Counted from the stretch's first letter, positions 9,158 to 19,560 are shown. The stretch is DNA of 64,000 nt from Paludibacteraceae bacterium (GCA_024399835.1 JAKSNK010000007.1:21540-85539); one strand, 5' to 3'. The notes: generated by a model not told the origin, from the letters alone. Translations and numbers: made by a program.

Positions 9158-10621
9158 ATGTTACAGATTTACAACACATTAACTCGTCAAAAAGAGTATT
9201 TCCGTCCGATACACGAAGGACATGTTGGTATCTATGTTTGCGGTCCGACGGTCTATGGCGATGCCCATTTGGGACATGCTCGTCCTGCTATTACTTTCGA
9301 CCTGCTCTATCGTTATCTCTTGCACCTCGGATATAAAGTGCGCTATGTGCGGAATATCACCGATGTGGGGCACCTTGAGCATGATGCAGACGAGGGCGAA
9401 GATAAAATAGCAAAAAAAGCCCGTCTGGAGCAATTGGAGCCGATGGAAGTAGTACAGTACTATACCAATCGTTATCATCGCGATATGGCGGCTCTAAATG
9501 TCTTACCGCCCACGATTGAACCGCATGCCAGCGGACATATTATCGAACAGATAAATTTTGTCCAAAAAATCCTTGACAAAGGGTATGCTTACATTAGCAA
9601 CGGATCCGTGTATATGGATGTCGAAAAATACGCCCAGGATTTCCCCTATGGCAAACTGTCAGGGCGTAATCTCGAGGAGATAAAAACGGAAACGCGCGAA
9701 TTGGACGGTCAGGATGAGAAAAAACACAGTTACGATTTCGCATTGTGGAAAAAGGCATCGCCTGAGCATATCATGCACTGGCCCAGTCCGTGGAGCGAAG
9801 GTTTTCCCGGATGGCACATGGAGTGCTCTACCATGGGAACCAAATACCTTGGCGAAGAATTTGACATCCATGGCGGTGGATTGGACCTTATGTTCCCCCA
9901 TCACGAAGCAGAAATAGCGCAAAGTTGTGCCGCTTTAGGGCATGACAGCGTGCACTATTGGATGCACAACAACATGATTACCATTGCCGGCAAGAAAATG
10001 GGTAAATCGTACAATAACTTCATTACTTTGGAGCAGTTCTTCAAGGGCGAACACGAACTTCTTTCCAAGCCGTTCTCCCCGATGACTATACGCTTTTTCA
10101 TCCTTATGGCGCACTATCGCTCTACGGTAGATTTCTCGTCCGAAGCACTCGAAGCGGCAGAAAAGGGATTGGCACGCCTTACCGAAGCGTATAATCGTTT
10201 GACAAAACTGCAACCGGGCGACAAAACGACCGTCGAACTCTCGTCCTTACGCCAATTGTGCGAAGAAGCAATGGAGGATGACCTCAATTCACCCATTGTG
10301 ATATCACACTTGTTTGATTCTGCACGCGCCATCAATACCGTATTTGATGGAAAAGCCACCATTTCATCGGCAGACTTGGACGAATTGCGCGATGTATGGA
10401 AAACATTCGTAGTGGATATATTGGGACTTCAAATGGAGGAAAATGCTGCTGCCAACGGCACACAAGATGCCTACAAGGGCGCTATTGACCTCTTGCTTAA
10501 TATCCGTCTTGCAGCCAAGCAGAACAAAGATTGGGCAACCAGCGATAAAATCCGTAACGAACTGACCGCACTTGGTTTTACCGTTAAGGATACCAAGGAC
10601 GGATTTGAATGGTCTCTGTAA
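9158..10621 (+). CDS. cysS: Cysteinyl-tRNA synthetase
   Basis: 487-aa class I synthetase. The HIGH motif is HLGH at 37-40 and the KMSKS loop is KMGKS at 280-284. The zinc ligands expected at the active site include C28 in [10 protein letters not shown], and the zinc-region segments WHMECSTM and HHEAEIAQS are present. Length and order match the family. Its stop codon overlaps the start of yraN (TAATG). The Gly in the second signature is a tolerated variant and the lysines are kept. Confidence 0.97.
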   Translation: MLQIYNTLTRQKEYFRPIHEGHVGIYVCGPTVYGDAHLGHARPAITFDLLYRYLLHLGYKVRYVRNITDVGHLEHDADEGEDKIAKKARLEQLEPMEVVQYYTNRYHRDMAALNVLPPTIEPHASGHIIEQINFVQKILDKGYAYISNGSVYMDVEKYAQDFPYGKLSGRNLEEIKTETRELDGQDEKKHSYDFALWKKASPEHIMHWPSPWSEGFPGWHMECSTMGTKYLGEEFDIHGGGLDLMFPHHEAEIAQSCAALGHDSVHYWMHNNMITIAGKKMGKSYNNFITLEQFFKGEHELLSKPFSPMTIRFFILMAHYRSTVDFSSEALEAAEKGLARLTEAYNRLTKLQPGDKTTVELSSLRQLCEEAMEDDLNSPIVISHLFDSARAINTVFDGKATISSADLDELRDVWKTFVVDILGLQMEENAAANGTQDAYKGAIDLLLNIRLAAKQNKDWATSDKIRNELTALGFTVKDTKDGFEWSL

Positions 10622-11079
10622 TGGCATTCTTCCATTTGCATAGACCCGACGATAAAGGGAATTGGGGTGAATCAATTGCAGCCAACCTGCTGAAGCAGAA
10701 GGGCTACGAGATTATCGACCAGAACCTCAAAGTCGATGCTAAGGAAATAGATGTTATTGCTGCCAATGACGAATATATCGTTTTTTGCGAAGTAAAAACC
10801 CGTACTTCTACCTTTGCCGGACATCCCGAGCAGTTTGTTGATAGGGAAAAACAAAGGAATATGGTTTTTGCAGCAAACGCGTATATTAAGCGTAATGGCG
10901 AAAAACGCAAACCGAGATTTGATATTATCGGCATATTGATTAATTCGGAAACAAAAGAAATAATTGAGTTGACTCATTGGGAAGATGCCTTCTTTCCCCC
11001 GCAACGAACCGTTCATTCGTCCTCTTATTCAGGTACCAACAGATGGCATACCAAATCAACTCTGAAACATAGAAAATGA
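10621..11079 (+). CDS. yraN: YraN/UPF0102 family nuclease-like protein
   Basis: 152-aa protein of the UPF0102 (YraN) family, a PD-(D/E)xK endonuclease-fold family of uncertain role. The fold's hallmark is seen as [12 protein letters not shown], then [20 protein letters not shown], where Glu, Asp and the E-x-K pair form the likely metal site. I use ATG 10621, which overlaps the cysS stop as TAATG; an in-frame ATG at 10609 would add four residues inside cysS. It overlaps mnmG in ATGA, so cysS, yraN and mnmG form one translationally coupled unit. Confidence 0.9.
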   Translation: MAFFHLHRPDDKGNWGESIAANLLKQKGYEIIDQNLKVDAKEIDVIAANDEYIVFCEVKTRTSTFAGHPEQFVDREKQRNMVFAANAYIKRNGEKRKPRFDIIGILINSETKEIIELTHWEDAFFPPQRTVHSSSYSGTNRWHTKSTLKHRK

Positions 11080-12950
11080 ATTTTACATACGATGTCATAG
11101 TAGTCGGAGCCGGTCACGCAGGGTGCGAAGCGGCTCACGCTGCAGCGAGAATGGGTTCGCACACGCTGCTCATTACCATGGATATGAATAAAATGGGACA
11201 AATGAGCTGCAATCCTGCTGTTGGTGGAATAGCTAAAGGACAGATTGTCAGAGAGATAGACGCATTAGGAGGACAAATGGGAATAGTTACTGACAAGTCT
11301 GCCATTCAATTCCGTATGCTCAACCGAAGCAAGGGACCTGCTATGTGGTCTCCCCGCTCACAAAGCGACAGAAAACGCTTTATCGAGGAATGGGTGCGCA
11401 CTTTGTCTGCTACCGACAATCTCGAACTATGGCAAGATGTAGTTACTGAATTGATTATCAAGGATAATCAGGTTTGTGGTGTCAAAACGGAACTCGGCAT
11501 AGAGATGCGTGCCCAAGCCGTTATTCTTACCAACGGTACTTTTCTCAACGGACTGCTGCATTTCGGCAGAGCACAAATACGGGGTGGACGAATTAGCGAA
11601 CCTGCCTCTTACGGATTGACCGAACAGTTGGTTCAATTGGGCTTTCAAGCTGCGCGTATGAAAACAGGTACGCCTGCGCGCATAGACAAACGCTCCATCG
11701 ACTTCTCCCAGCTTGCTATTCAACCCGGTGACAGTGACGAATACCACTTCTCCTACCTGCCCTCTGTGCAGCGACAACTCAAGCAAATGCCGTGCTGGAT
11801 CACTTATACCAATCCTACCACACATGAAGTGTTGAGAAAAGGTCTGCCCGACTCGCCATTGTATAACGGACAAATCAAAAGTATCGGTCCGCGCTATTGC
11901 CCGAGTATAGAAACAAAAATAATCACTTTTGTCGACAAAGACCAGCATCAAATCTTCTTGGAGCCGGAGGGTGTGGATAGTTATGAGTATTATGTTAACG
12001 GTTTCTCCTCTTCCCTGCCTTGGCAAATACAGCTGGAGGCACTCAAGACGGTCAAGGGCTTGGAGAATGTGGTCATGTACCGCCCCGGGTATGCCATTGA
12101 ATACGACTTTTTCGACCCTACACAACTACATCTGACTTTAGAAACGAAACTCGTAAAGAATCTCTTCTTTGCAGGGCAAATCAATGGTACTACGGGATAC
12201 GAAGAAGCAGCCGGACAAGGGTTGATAGCAGGTATCAATGCCCATCAGAACATTGTTTCCGGCGATTCGTTGATTTTGCATCGCGACGAGAGTTACATAG
12301 GTGTGCTTATTGACGATTTGGTACACAAGGGTGTGGATGAGCCCTATCGTATGTTCACTTCGCGTGCCGAATATCGTATTTTGCTTCGCCAGGACAATGC
12401 AGACGCACGACTTACCGAGCGTGCCTATCAATTAGGTCTCGCATCCCAAGAGCGGTATGAATTATATACCACAAAAAAAGAAGCGGAGCAACATCTCTCC
12501 GATTACTTGTCTTCCACCCCTATTCGGGCAGATTATATCAATGGCTGGTTAGAGCAAATAGGTGAAAGTCCGTTGCAGCACGGTTGCAAACTCATAGACT
12601 TGGTGCTTCGACCCAAGGTAACTATTGAAACATTGGCGGAGCAAGTTCCTGAATTAAAGGCGCAAATCGCCACTTTGGGTGCTCGTCAACACGAGATAGT
12701 AGAGAGTACGGAGATAAATATCAAATACAAAGGTTATATCGAGCGCGAGCGCCTGTGCGCAGACAAGTTACGCCGACTGGATAGCATTCGTCTCCCACAG
12801 GACTTTGACTACCAATCTATCCAATCGCTATCCACAGAGGCACGCCAAAAACTATCGCGCATTCGCCCGGATAGCATCGGTGCAGCAGGTAGAATACCCG
12901 GGGTCAGCCCTAATGATATCAGTGTGTTGCTTGTTTTGTTAGGTAGATAA
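11076..12950 (+). CDS. mnmG: tRNA uridine 5-carboxymethylaminomethyl modification enzyme MnmG (GidA)
   Basis: 624-aa FAD-dependent subunit of the MnmE/MnmG complex that modifies U34 of certain tRNAs. The dinucleotide-binding motif GAGHAG is at 11-16. The family signatures [21 protein letters not shown] and the FAD-binding segment [20 protein letters not shown] are intact, as is the C-terminal helical domain (YKGYIERE). Full length. Coupled to yraN by ATGA. In many bacteria gidA lies near the replication origin; here a parS-like palindrome follows immediately, but dnaA, gidB and parAB are not in the window. Confidence 0.97.
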   Translation: MNFTYDVIVVGAGHAGCEAAHAAARMGSHTLLITMDMNKMGQMSCNPAVGGIAKGQIVREIDALGGQMGIVTDKSAIQFRMLNRSKGPAMWSPRSQSDRKRFIEEWVRTLSATDNLELWQDVVTELIIKDNQVCGVKTELGIEMRAQAVILTNGTFLNGLLHFGRAQIRGGRISEPASYGLTEQLVQLGFQAARMKTGTPARIDKRSIDFSQLAIQPGDSDEYHFSYLPSVQRQLKQMPCWITYTNPTTHEVLRKGLPDSPLYNGQIKSIGPRYCPSIETKIITFVDKDQHQIFLEPEGVDSYEYYVNGFSSSLPWQIQLEALKTVKGLENVVMYRPGYAIEYDFFDPTQLHLTLETKLVKNLFFAGQINGTTGYEEAAGQGLIAGINAHQNIVSGDSLILHRDESYIGVLIDDLVHKGVDEPYRMFTSRAEYRILLRQDNADARLTERAYQLGLASQERYELYTTKKEAEQHLSDYLSSTPIRADYINGWLEQIGESPLQHGCKLIDLVLRPKVTIETLAEQVPELKAQIATLGARQHEIVESTEINIKYKGYIERERLCADKLRRLDSIRLPQDFDYQSIQSLSTEARQKLSRIRPDSIGAAGRIPGVSPNDISVLLVLLGR

Positions 12951-12957
12951 TATAAAA

Positions 12958-12973
12958 TGTTCCATGTGGAACA
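12958..12973. promoter_or_regulatory. parS-like 16-bp palindrome
   Basis: TGTTCCATGTGGAACA has two perfect 6-bp arms (GTTCCA / TGGAAC) and differs at one base from TGTTCCACGTGGAACA, a form that fits the general chromosomal parS consensus TGTTNCACGTGNAACA. It sits in the 29-bp gap between mnmG and uvrC. An alternative is a small RNA hairpin or a repressor site for uvrC. Confidence 0.45.
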
Positions 12974-12979
12974 ATTAGT

Positions 12980-14800
12980 GTGATTAGGATATCAGAACAT
13001 ATTAAATCTATACTATCCTCCCTGCCTCAGACGCCGGGTGTTTATCAGTATTTTGACAAGGACGGTGTGATTATTTATGTGGGCAAGGCGGTAAATCTCA
13101 AGCGCCGTGTATCAAGTTATTTCCAAAAGGAACACGAGTGGTTGAAAACACGGCAGTTGGTGCGACACATTGCGGATATTAAATACATTGTGGTAAATAG
13201 CGAGCAGGATGCTTTTCTTCTGGAAAACAACCTGATTAAGCAGTATCAACCGCACTACAATATTCTCTTAAAGGACGGCAAGTCCTATCCGAGTATTTGT
13301 ATTACCCGCGAACCGTTCCCGAGAGTCTTTAAGACACGAAAAATTATCCATTCCATCGGCGATTATTATGGTCCGTATAGTTTTGGCAATACGGTTGATT
13401 TGGTGTTAGACCTTATTCATCAACTCTACCCTCTTCGCACATGTGCGCAACCGATTACGATGCAATCGGTATCGTCCGGCAAATACAAGGTGTGTTTGAA
13501 ATATCATTTGCATCGCTGTTGTGGTGTGTGTGCCGGTTGTGTCAGTCAGGAAGAGTATAGAGAGTATATTGATGCTGCGCGGAAGATAATTCGTGGCGAT
13601 GCACGCGAGATTCGAGTGGATTTGGAGCAAAAAATGATGGTTGCTGCTGCACAAATGAAGTATGAATTAGCCGATGAACTGAAGGAAAAGTTAGATATGC
13701 TGGATAAGTTCTGTTCAAAAACCGTTATCAGTAACACCCACATCGGGCAAATGGATGTGTTTGGTTACGATGAACAGGACCAAAATGTATATATTTCTAT
13801 GCTGCATATTCAAAATGGCAGTATCGTCAGCGGACAGACTATTGAATACAAAAAGCAATTGGACGAACCGCGTGAAGAGATATTGGCATTGGGGATGATG
13901 GAATTGCGCGAGCGATTGCATAGTATAACGCCCGAAGTAATTGTTCCGTTTATTCCCGATGGATTCGACGAAAAGTTACATATTAACCTGGCTATTTCCG
14001 GAGATAAAAAGAAACTGCTGCAATTAGCCATGCAAAATGTACTCCAATATAAAAAGGACCGGCTCAGACAGGCAGACAAACTCAATCCCGACCAACGCGC
14101 CATGCGTGTGCTGACATCGTTACAACAGGTGCTAAACCTGCCTAAAACGCCTCTTTTCATCGATAGTTTTGACAACTCGTCCATACAAGGGGAACAAGCG
14201 GTAGCGGCATGTGTGGTCTTCAAGCACGCAAAGCCGTCCAAAAAAGATTACAAGCGTTTTAAGATAAAGACCGTTGTCGGACCCGATGACTATGCCTCGA
14301 TGCGTGAAATCGTGCATCGTCGCTATCAGGATATTATCGATGAACAGGGCACATTGCCGGATTTGATTATTGCCGATGGCGGTATCGGACAGGTGCATGC
14401 CATTCGCGAAGTGATAGAGAAGCAATTGCAATTGAGCATACCGGTAGTCGGATTGAAAAAAGACGACAAGCACCGAACCAATACGCTCATTTTTGGAGAC
14501 CCCGTTCAGGAAGTCAGTTTGCCTGTTACGGACGAAGTGTTCCGGCTGCTTGTTCAAATTCAGGACGAAGTGCACCGTTTTGCTATCTCTTACCACAAAA
14601 AAGTGCGTTCTAAATCGCAAATACATTCACAACTTGATGATATTCAGGGAGTTGGTGCTGCTACTAAACAAAAACTACTGCAGCATTTCCACTCTGTTGC
14701 ACGAATTAGAACAGCCACTTTGCCTGAACTCCAATCTGTAGTTCCAACTCATTATGCGTCAATCGTTTATGACTATTTTAATACACATTTATCCCTCTGA
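12980..14800 (+). CDS. uvrC: Excinuclease ABC subunit C
   Basis: 606-aa nucleotide-excision-repair nuclease. The N-terminal GIY-YIG domain is seen as TPGVYQYFDKDG and VIIYVGKA (about 18-40), followed by a Cys-containing linker (CLKYHLHRCCGVCAGC), a UVR-type segment (about 205-235), the RNase H-like 5'-nuclease domain (DSFDNSSIQGEQAV) and a C-terminal helix-hairpin-helix (IQGVGAATKQKLL). It starts at a GTG; no in-frame ATG gives a better N-terminus. The palindrome at 12958 lies seven bases upstream of the start codon. Confidence 0.96.
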   Translation: MIRISEHIKSILSSLPQTPGVYQYFDKDGVIIYVGKAVNLKRRVSSYFQKEHEWLKTRQLVRHIADIKYIVVNSEQDAFLLENNLIKQYQPHYNILLKDGKSYPSICITREPFPRVFKTRKIIHSIGDYYGPYSFGNTVDLVLDLIHQLYPLRTCAQPITMQSVSSGKYKVCLKYHLHRCCGVCAGCVSQEEYREYIDAARKIIRGDAREIRVDLEQKMMVAAAQMKYELADELKEKLDMLDKFCSKTVISNTHIGQMDVFGYDEQDQNVYISMLHIQNGSIVSGQTIEYKKQLDEPREEILALGMMELRERLHSITPEVIVPFIPDGFDEKLHINLAISGDKKKLLQLAMQNVLQYKKDRLRQADKLNPDQRAMRVLTSLQQVLNLPKTPLFIDSFDNSSIQGEQAVAACVVFKHAKPSKKDYKRFKIKTVVGPDDYASMREIVHRRYQDIIDEQGTLPDLIIADGGIGQVHAIREVIEKQLQLSIPVVGLKKDDKHRTNTLIFGDPVQEVSLPVTDEVFRLLVQIQDEVHRFAISYHKKVRSKSQIHSQLDDIQGVGAATKQKLLQHFHSVARIRTATLPELQSVVPTHYASIVYDYFNTHLSL

Positions 14801-14821
14801 GAATTCAATATTTTTTTTGAC

Positions 14822-15268
14822 ATGACTACTTATACACAAAAAATCGATGCAAATGGTACATTATTTTTACTAAATGACCATGCAGAGCAGATAGCCGTTT
14901 CCGAATTGCTTCGTCACTACCCTACTCGTCATGTGATTGCGTTTGATGCTCCGATGGGGGCGGGCAAGACAACTTTTATCAAGCAACTATGTCAAGAACT
15001 CGGGACTACCGACATTGTCAATTCGCCCACCTTTGCCATCGTCAATGTGTATGATGTTCCACAGGGAGAGATTTATCACTTCGATTGCTATCGGCTCAAA
15101 GATATTCGTGAGGCGCAAGATTTTGGAGCAGAGGATTATTTGTATTCGGGTAACTTGTGTTTGATAGAGTGGCCGGATATTATCAGTCCCTTGCTTCCTG
15201 AAGACACTTTATATATTCATATTCGCGTTTTGGAAAACGGGGATAGACAATTAACCATAGATGAATGA
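14822..15268 (+). CDS. tsaE: TsaE, ATPase for tRNA t6A synthesis
   Basis: 148-aa P-loop ATPase needed with TsaB, TsaC and TsaD for threonylcarbamoylation of A37 in ANN-decoding tRNAs. Walker A is [11 protein letters not shown] (about 41-51). Next come the family motif [11 protein letters not shown], the HFDCYRL segment and the terminal WPD motif in IEWPDII. Normal family length. Its stop overlaps the next start (AATGATGA). Confidence 0.95.
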   Translation: MTTYTQKIDANGTLFLLNDHAEQIAVSELLRHYPTRHVIAFDAPMGAGKTTFIKQLCQELGTTDIVNSPTFAIVNVYDVPQGEIYHFDCYRLKDIREAQDFGAEDYLYSGNLCLIEWPDIISPLLPEDTLYIHIRVLENGDRQLTIDE

Positions 15269-16116
15269 TGAATAATCGCAAGTTTAAGTTCATATTATTT
15301 GTCGGCTGTTTGCTGATTTCGTGCCACTTGTTCGCCGAAAATGTGGAACACGAAGACATTCTAAAAGTGCAGTACGGTGGCTCTTGGCGACAGGATCAAT
15401 ACCTTAGTCCCCTACTCTACAAAGGGATGATGGTTGGTCTCGGCAACGAGTGGTGGCAGCCGTTTCGTCAAGATACTAAATTAGGCAAGGCAGGTAAACT
15501 GACCAATTGGCAGCATGTCGGGCAATTGAATTTAGAGTTTGATTGGACTTGCAATCCCACTAAAACCAATTTATTGTACGCTGTTCGTGTCAATGCGGGT
15601 TGGGGTGCGTACTACCAATGGAAATTGTGCAACAACAATTTGCGAATAATACTCGGACCGTATTTAGACCTTGATCCCAGTCTCAAGTACATTGTGCGCA
15701 ATGTCAATAAACCTGTCTCATTGGATGCTACGGTTAATCTTATGGCGATGGCAGGTATCAGTTATGTGTTTCACGGCAAACACTCGTCGTACCGTCTGCG
15801 TTATTTGATTCGTGCCAATGTGATAGGGATGGATTATATGCCGGATTATTGGCAGTCATACTATGAAATGGAGGAAAAAGTGCTGGGGAATGTGCGTTGT
15901 GCCGGTATGTGGAATCACCGCATTTTGCGGCATGAATTGACTTTAGATATGCAATTCCCCCACTCTACTTGGCGTGTCGGCTTGCAGCATGAATATAATG
16001 AGTTTGGGCAACCTCACATGATGTTCTCCCACGAGCAGGTCGCTGTTGTGGTGGGCACATGCTTCAGGTATCGCCTGAATCCCCATAAGAAACTAACCGA
16101 TTTAGATGCTTTGTAA
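15268..16116 (+). CDS. DUF3316-like secreted protein
   Basis: 282 aa with an N-terminal signal peptide (FILFVGCLLISC, HLFA). LISC could be a lipobox or the signal may be cleaved after LFA, so lipoprotein status is open. The rest resembles the Bacteroidota DUF3316 family: a SPLLYKGMMVGLGNEWW motif near residue 45 followed by beta-strand-like repeats that could form a small outer-membrane barrel (GWGAYYQWKL, LRIILGPYLDL). Function unknown. ATG 15265 or 15268 are both possible; both overlap the tsaE stop. Confidence 0.7.
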   Translation: MNNRKFKFILFVGCLLISCHLFAENVEHEDILKVQYGGSWRQDQYLSPLLYKGMMVGLGNEWWQPFRQDTKLGKAGKLTNWQHVGQLNLEFDWTCNPTKTNLLYAVRVNAGWGAYYQWKLCNNNLRIILGPYLDLDPSLKYIVRNVNKPVSLDATVNLMAMAGISYVFHGKHSSYRLRYLIRANVIGMDYMPDYWQSYYEMEEKVLGNVRCAGMWNHRILRHELTLDMQFPHSTWRVGLQHEYNEFGQPHMMFSHEQVAVVVGTCFRYRLNPHKKLTDLDAL

Positions 16117-16117
16117 T

Positions 16118-17149
16118 ATGACGAGAAAAACCTGTTTATATATTGCTGTTTTGCTATTGGGTGCTACGGCATGTACCCATCGTTTTGAGGGCGTAGAGGA
16201 CAATACGCCGGTTGGTAATATGGAGTGCCTGTGGCAAACTTTAGACGAAAAGTACTGCTTTTTTGAGGAAAAAGATGTGGATTGGCAGGCGGTACACGAT
16301 AGGTATATAGATGATGTAAGGCAATTGAAGTCAGATGATTACATTGCCTTGTTCGATACATTGGCAGAGATGATCAATACCCTAAACGACGGGCATGTCA
16401 ATCTCTATTCGTCGTTTGATATCTCGACATGTAAATCGTGGTATGCCGGCTATGCGACTAATTTCAATTGGGCAGCCGTTAAAAATTACTATTTGCCGAC
16501 TTTTAGAACGGCAGGCGGTGCTTATTACAATACGATTGCCGATGGCACTGTCGGGTATATGTATGTCGCTGATTTTCAAACTGCTGTCCAACCGACCAAT
16601 ATGGCATATATCCTCCGGTCGTTTGGCGATTGTAAAGGTTTGATTGTGGATGTGCGTAACAATGGCGGAGGTAATTTGAGTTATGCGTACCAGTTGGCTG
16701 CTACTTTCTTCAGCGAGGACAAAGTGGTAGGATATTGGCAGCATAAGAATGGAGTAGGGCACAATGATTTTTCTGCCCTCAAGGAGCAAACATTACGCAA
16801 GTCGGACATGCCTTCGTCGTGGAAACGACCGGTGGTCGTTTTGTGTAATCGTCATTCTTATTCGGCGGCTAATTTCTTTGTCAGTATTATGCGGTATGCC
16901 CCCAATGCAACCATTGTTGGTGATATGAGTGGCGGAGGCGGAGGTATGCCCATGAGTTATGAACTGCCCAACGGGTGGATGGTGCGCTTTTCCAGTATTC
17001 GCATGTTTGATATGGACAATCACAGTATTGAGCCGGGTATCATGCCCGATGTGCGAGTGGATGATGTGCCCGAAACACCCAATGACGAGATTATTGATGC
17101 AGCGATTGATTTGATAAATAGAACATATCACGATGATACAAGTAACTGA
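16118..17149 (+). CDS. S41-family (C-terminal processing/tricorn-like) peptidase, lipoprotein
   Basis: 343-aa predicted lipoprotein: signal peptide AVLLLGATAC with Cys as lipidation site. The S41 core is visible: LNDGHVNLYS (about 90), VRNNGGGNLSYAYQLA (about 175), and the nucleophile region CNRHSYSAANFF, where the Ser before AAN fits the catalytic serine, then GDMSGGGGGMP. No PDZ domain is obvious. I start at ATG 16118, just after the previous stop; ATG 16106 would overlap it. It overlaps the lolD-like gene by 17 nt. Likely acts on periplasmic or surface peptides; substrate unknown. Confidence 0.85.
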   Translation: MTRKTCLYIAVLLLGATACTHRFEGVEDNTPVGNMECLWQTLDEKYCFFEEKDVDWQAVHDRYIDDVRQLKSDDYIALFDTLAEMINTLNDGHVNLYSSFDISTCKSWYAGYATNFNWAAVKNYYLPTFRTAGGAYYNTIADGTVGYMYVADFQTAVQPTNMAYILRSFGDCKGLIVDVRNNGGGNLSYAYQLAATFFSEDKVVGYWQHKNGVGHNDFSALKEQTLRKSDMPSSWKRPVVVLCNRHSYSAANFFVSIMRYAPNATIVGDMSGGGGGMPMSYELPNGWMVRFSSIRMFDMDNHSIEPGIMPDVRVDDVPETPNDEIIDAAIDLINRTYHDDTSN

Positions 17150-17786
17150 TTTACACAAGAGTTTTGGTTCCTTGCAGGTCTTGCGAGGGGTCAATATGCA
17201 GGTTGATAAAGGCGAGATTGTGGCTATTTTGGGCAAGAGTGGCGCCGGCAAAACAACCTTGTTGCAGATTATCGGTACATTAGACCGTCCTGACAGCGGG
17301 CGTGTTGTGATTGATAATCAGGATGTGTTTGCTTTGAGTGAAAATGAACTGGCTGCTTTTCGCAACCGGCACATCGGTTTTATCTTTCAGCAACATCAAT
17401 TATTGCCGGAGTTTACGGCATTGGAAAATGTGATGATGCCGGGTTTGATAGCCCGTTTGGATGAGCGGGAACTGCGCTTGCGTGCCATGGATTTGTTGAC
17501 CCAATTGGGATTGCAGGATAGGGTGGAGCATAAACCTGCCCATTTGTCCGGCGGTGAACAACAGCGCGTGGCTGCTGCGCGTGCCATGTTGCTCCAGCCG
17601 TCGGTTATCCTTGCGGACGAACCCAGTGGCAGTTTGGATGAGCAAAACAAGAAAGATTTGCATACGCTGCTATTGGATATGCGAGAGAAATATGGTCAGA
17701 CGATAATTGTGGTAACACACGATAATGAACTGGCACAAATATGTGATCGTCAATTAGTTATTCATGATGGAACAATTCAATTTTAA
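17133..17786 (+). CDS. lolD: LolD/MacB-type ABC transporter ATPase
   Basis: 217-aa ATP-binding subunit. Walker [10 protein letters not shown] (about 34-42), Q-loop [18 protein letters not shown], signature [14 protein letters not shown], Walker [14 protein letters not shown] and H-loop VVTHD are all intact. The [13 protein letters not shown] region and GTLDRPDSG are typical of the LolD/MacB/FtsE branch, which works in lipoprotein release or mechanotransmission rather than import. The partner permease is not adjacent. Overlaps the S41 peptidase gene upstream and gldB downstream, so the three are co-translated. Confidence 0.88.
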   Translation: MIQVTDLHKSFGSLQVLRGVNMQVDKGEIVAILGKSGAGKTTLLQIIGTLDRPDSGRVVIDNQDVFALSENELAAFRNRHIGFIFQQHQLLPEFTALENVMMPGLIARLDERELRLRAMDLLTQLGLQDRVEHKPAHLSGGEQQRVAAARAMLLQPSVILADEPSGSLDEQNKKDLHTLLLDMREKYGQTIIVVTHDNELAQICDRQLVIHDGTIQF

Positions 17787-18798
17787 TCGGTGCTTTACGC
17801 ACGGTCTTCTATTTTTGGTCTTCCTCATTCTGTCGGTGGGTTGCACGCATAAGCGCTCGTATTTTCCTAAGAATATGGAGCAGCAGCATGTCGAGATTAT
17901 CCGTTTTGACAACGATTTGTTGAATGTCTCTACCGATTCTGCCTTGTCGGATGTGCGTGTATTGTATGATAAGTACGAAACTTTTATGCCTGTTTTTACG
18001 GAAAATATCTTGGGCATTGCTGCAGACGACACGCTCTATTTGGCAGATGCGTTGCCGATGTTCCTTGGCGACACTTTGTATGGATTTGCAGAAACGAATG
18101 CCGAAGTACGCCGCCAATTTGCAGATATAACCGACCTGCAGGAGCAAATAGACGGTGCCTTTACGCGCATACATTATTTATATAACGATTTGCCCCTGCC
18201 AACGATTTATTTCTTCATATCCGGGTTTAATGCTTCTATTTTGTTTATAGATGATGATATTGCTGTTGGAACGGATATGTATTTGGGCAGTGATTGGAAA
18301 TATTACAATAGGGTAGTGTATAATTACCAGAAACAAACCATGTGCCGCAGTAGTATCCCTGTGGATGTGGTCAGTGCATATCTGTTCCGCAATTTGCCAT
18401 ATACTTCTACCAAGAACCGTCTGCTCGAAAATATGATTTATCGGGGCAAGATTATGTATCTGTTGTCGTTGCTCCTGCCTGATTATCAAGACTATGAGAT
18501 TATGGGTTATTCGGAAGAGCAGTGGGATTGGTGTGTCACCAATGAATTGGCGATTTGGAATACGATAATGGATAAAAGGGATTTGTTCAACTCTGAGAGT
18601 ATGGTGCTAACTTCGTATTTGAACGATGGACCGTTTACTTCAGAGATTTCGCAAGATTCTCCGGGTCGTTTGGGAACATGGATTGGCTGGCGTATTGCCG
18701 AGTCGTATATGGAGCATAATCCAGAGGTTACACTGCAGCAATTGATTGAAAACGGCGATGCGCAAGCTATCCTTGAGAATAGTTTTTATAAGCCGTAA
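17764..18798 (+). CDS. gldB: GldB-like lipoprotein (gliding-motility family)
   Basis: 344-aa predicted lipoprotein (LFLVFLILSVGC) matching the GldB family: VEIIRFDNDLL near residue 42, SGFNASILFIDDDIAVGTDMYLG in the middle, and the terminal SPGRLGTWIGWRIAESY motif. GldB is needed for gliding in Flavobacterium johnsoniae, but homologues occur in many non-gliding Bacteroidota, so motility should not be assumed. Start may be 17764 or 17767; both overlap the lolD gene. It closes the co-directional run that begins at the left edge. Confidence 0.85.
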   Translation: MMEQFNFNRCFTHGLLFLVFLILSVGCTHKRSYFPKNMEQQHVEIIRFDNDLLNVSTDSALSDVRVLYDKYETFMPVFTENILGIAADDTLYLADALPMFLGDTLYGFAETNAEVRRQFADITDLQEQIDGAFTRIHYLYNDLPLPTIYFFISGFNASILFIDDDIAVGTDMYLGSDWKYYNRVVYNYQKQTMCRSSIPVDVVSAYLFRNLPYTSTKNRLLENMIYRGKIMYLLSLLLPDYQDYEIMGYSEEQWDWCVTNELAIWNTIMDKRDLFNSESMVLTSYLNDGPFTSEISQDSPGRLGTWIGWRIAESYMEHNPEVTLQQLIENGDAQAILENSFYKP

Positions 18799-19122
18799 AT
18801 TCCCATCACATTTTGTGCTTATTGTGCCTTTCTTGCTCTTGGCGTATTTCTTAAATATCGTCAGTTTTTGCCCTTAAGCAATGGTGAACGAACGATGAAG
18901 CAAGGATGAGCGAACGGTGAACGAATGGTCAATGCCTGGTTTTTCACAGTTTTTGCACCATCACTTCTTAAAAATAGTAAGTTTTTCGCTCTTGTCTGAT
19001 ATGTACTATGGTCTTGATTTTATTGACAAAATATGTTTGGCATGGATTTTGTTTAATCATATTTGAAGTTAAATAACGAACATTATTAACCAACATTAAA
19101 CAACTAACATTTAATTATCATT
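18799..19122. other. 324-bp intergenic region with degenerate GAACGGT-type repeats
   Basis: No gene seen. Around 18889-18930 are several imperfect copies of a 10-11 bp unit (GTGAACGAACGAT, GAGCGAACGGTGAACGAATGG), similar to those at 28255-28310. A weak promoter candidate, TTTG at 19036 and CATATTTG at 19058-19065, stands upstream of the Cys-rich protein gene. Confidence 0.5.
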
Positions 19123-19536
19123 ATGAAAAAAGTTTTATTTCTTATCTTAGGTCTCGGGATGGGACTTTCGATGATGGCTCAAAAACCGTGTGAAAAACCA
19201 CAATGTCCGAATGCTAAAATGCATCAATGCCAACATGTTTCTCCCGAACAAATGGCAACCAAAAAAGCAGATATGCTGCGTGACTCGTTACAATTGACCG
19301 ATGTGCAGTACGAAAAAGCGTATAATATGTACCTCAACCGATTCAACGAGATGAAAGCCAAACACGAAGCCATGATGGCAGAACATAAAGATGGTGCTCA
19401 TCACGCAATGCCAGCCGATTGCCACCACGGCGCAGACAAAAAGTGCAATAACGGCTGCCGCAAAGACTGCCACAAAGATTGCAAAAAGGACTGCAAGAAA
19501 GAGTGTGCCAAGGACTGCAAACACGATAAAAAGTAA
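19123..19536 (+). CDS. Small secreted Cys/His/Lys-rich protein, candidate metal binder
   Basis: 137 aa: signal peptide (LFLILGLGMGLSMMAQ), an N-terminal Cys trio (KPCEKPQCPNAKMHQC), a helical middle with an LTxxQ-like motif (LQLTDVQYEKAYNMY) recalling Spy/CpxP or DUF4890-type periplasmic proteins, and a striking tail of repeated KDC/KEC units with His (CRKDCHKDCKKDCKKEC). Eleven Cys in all after the signal peptide. The tail could bind zinc, copper or iron, or be a disulfide-rich charged segment. Stands alone with its own terminator (19561-19588). Not identified beyond this. Confidence 0.75.
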   Translation: MKKVLFLILGLGMGLSMMAQKPCEKPQCPNAKMHQCQHVSPEQMATKKADMLRDSLQLTDVQYEKAYNMYLNRFNEMKAKHEAMMAEHKDGAHHAMPADCHHGADKKCNNGCRKDCHKDCKKDCKKECAKDCKHDKK

Positions 19537-19560
19537 ATTTCAAATTCCGATTTTCAAAAT

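Noticed and set aside
12832-12842. DnaA-box-like TATCCACA in mnmG
   Set aside because: A single site inside a coding region with one mismatch and no cluster; no support for an origin here.
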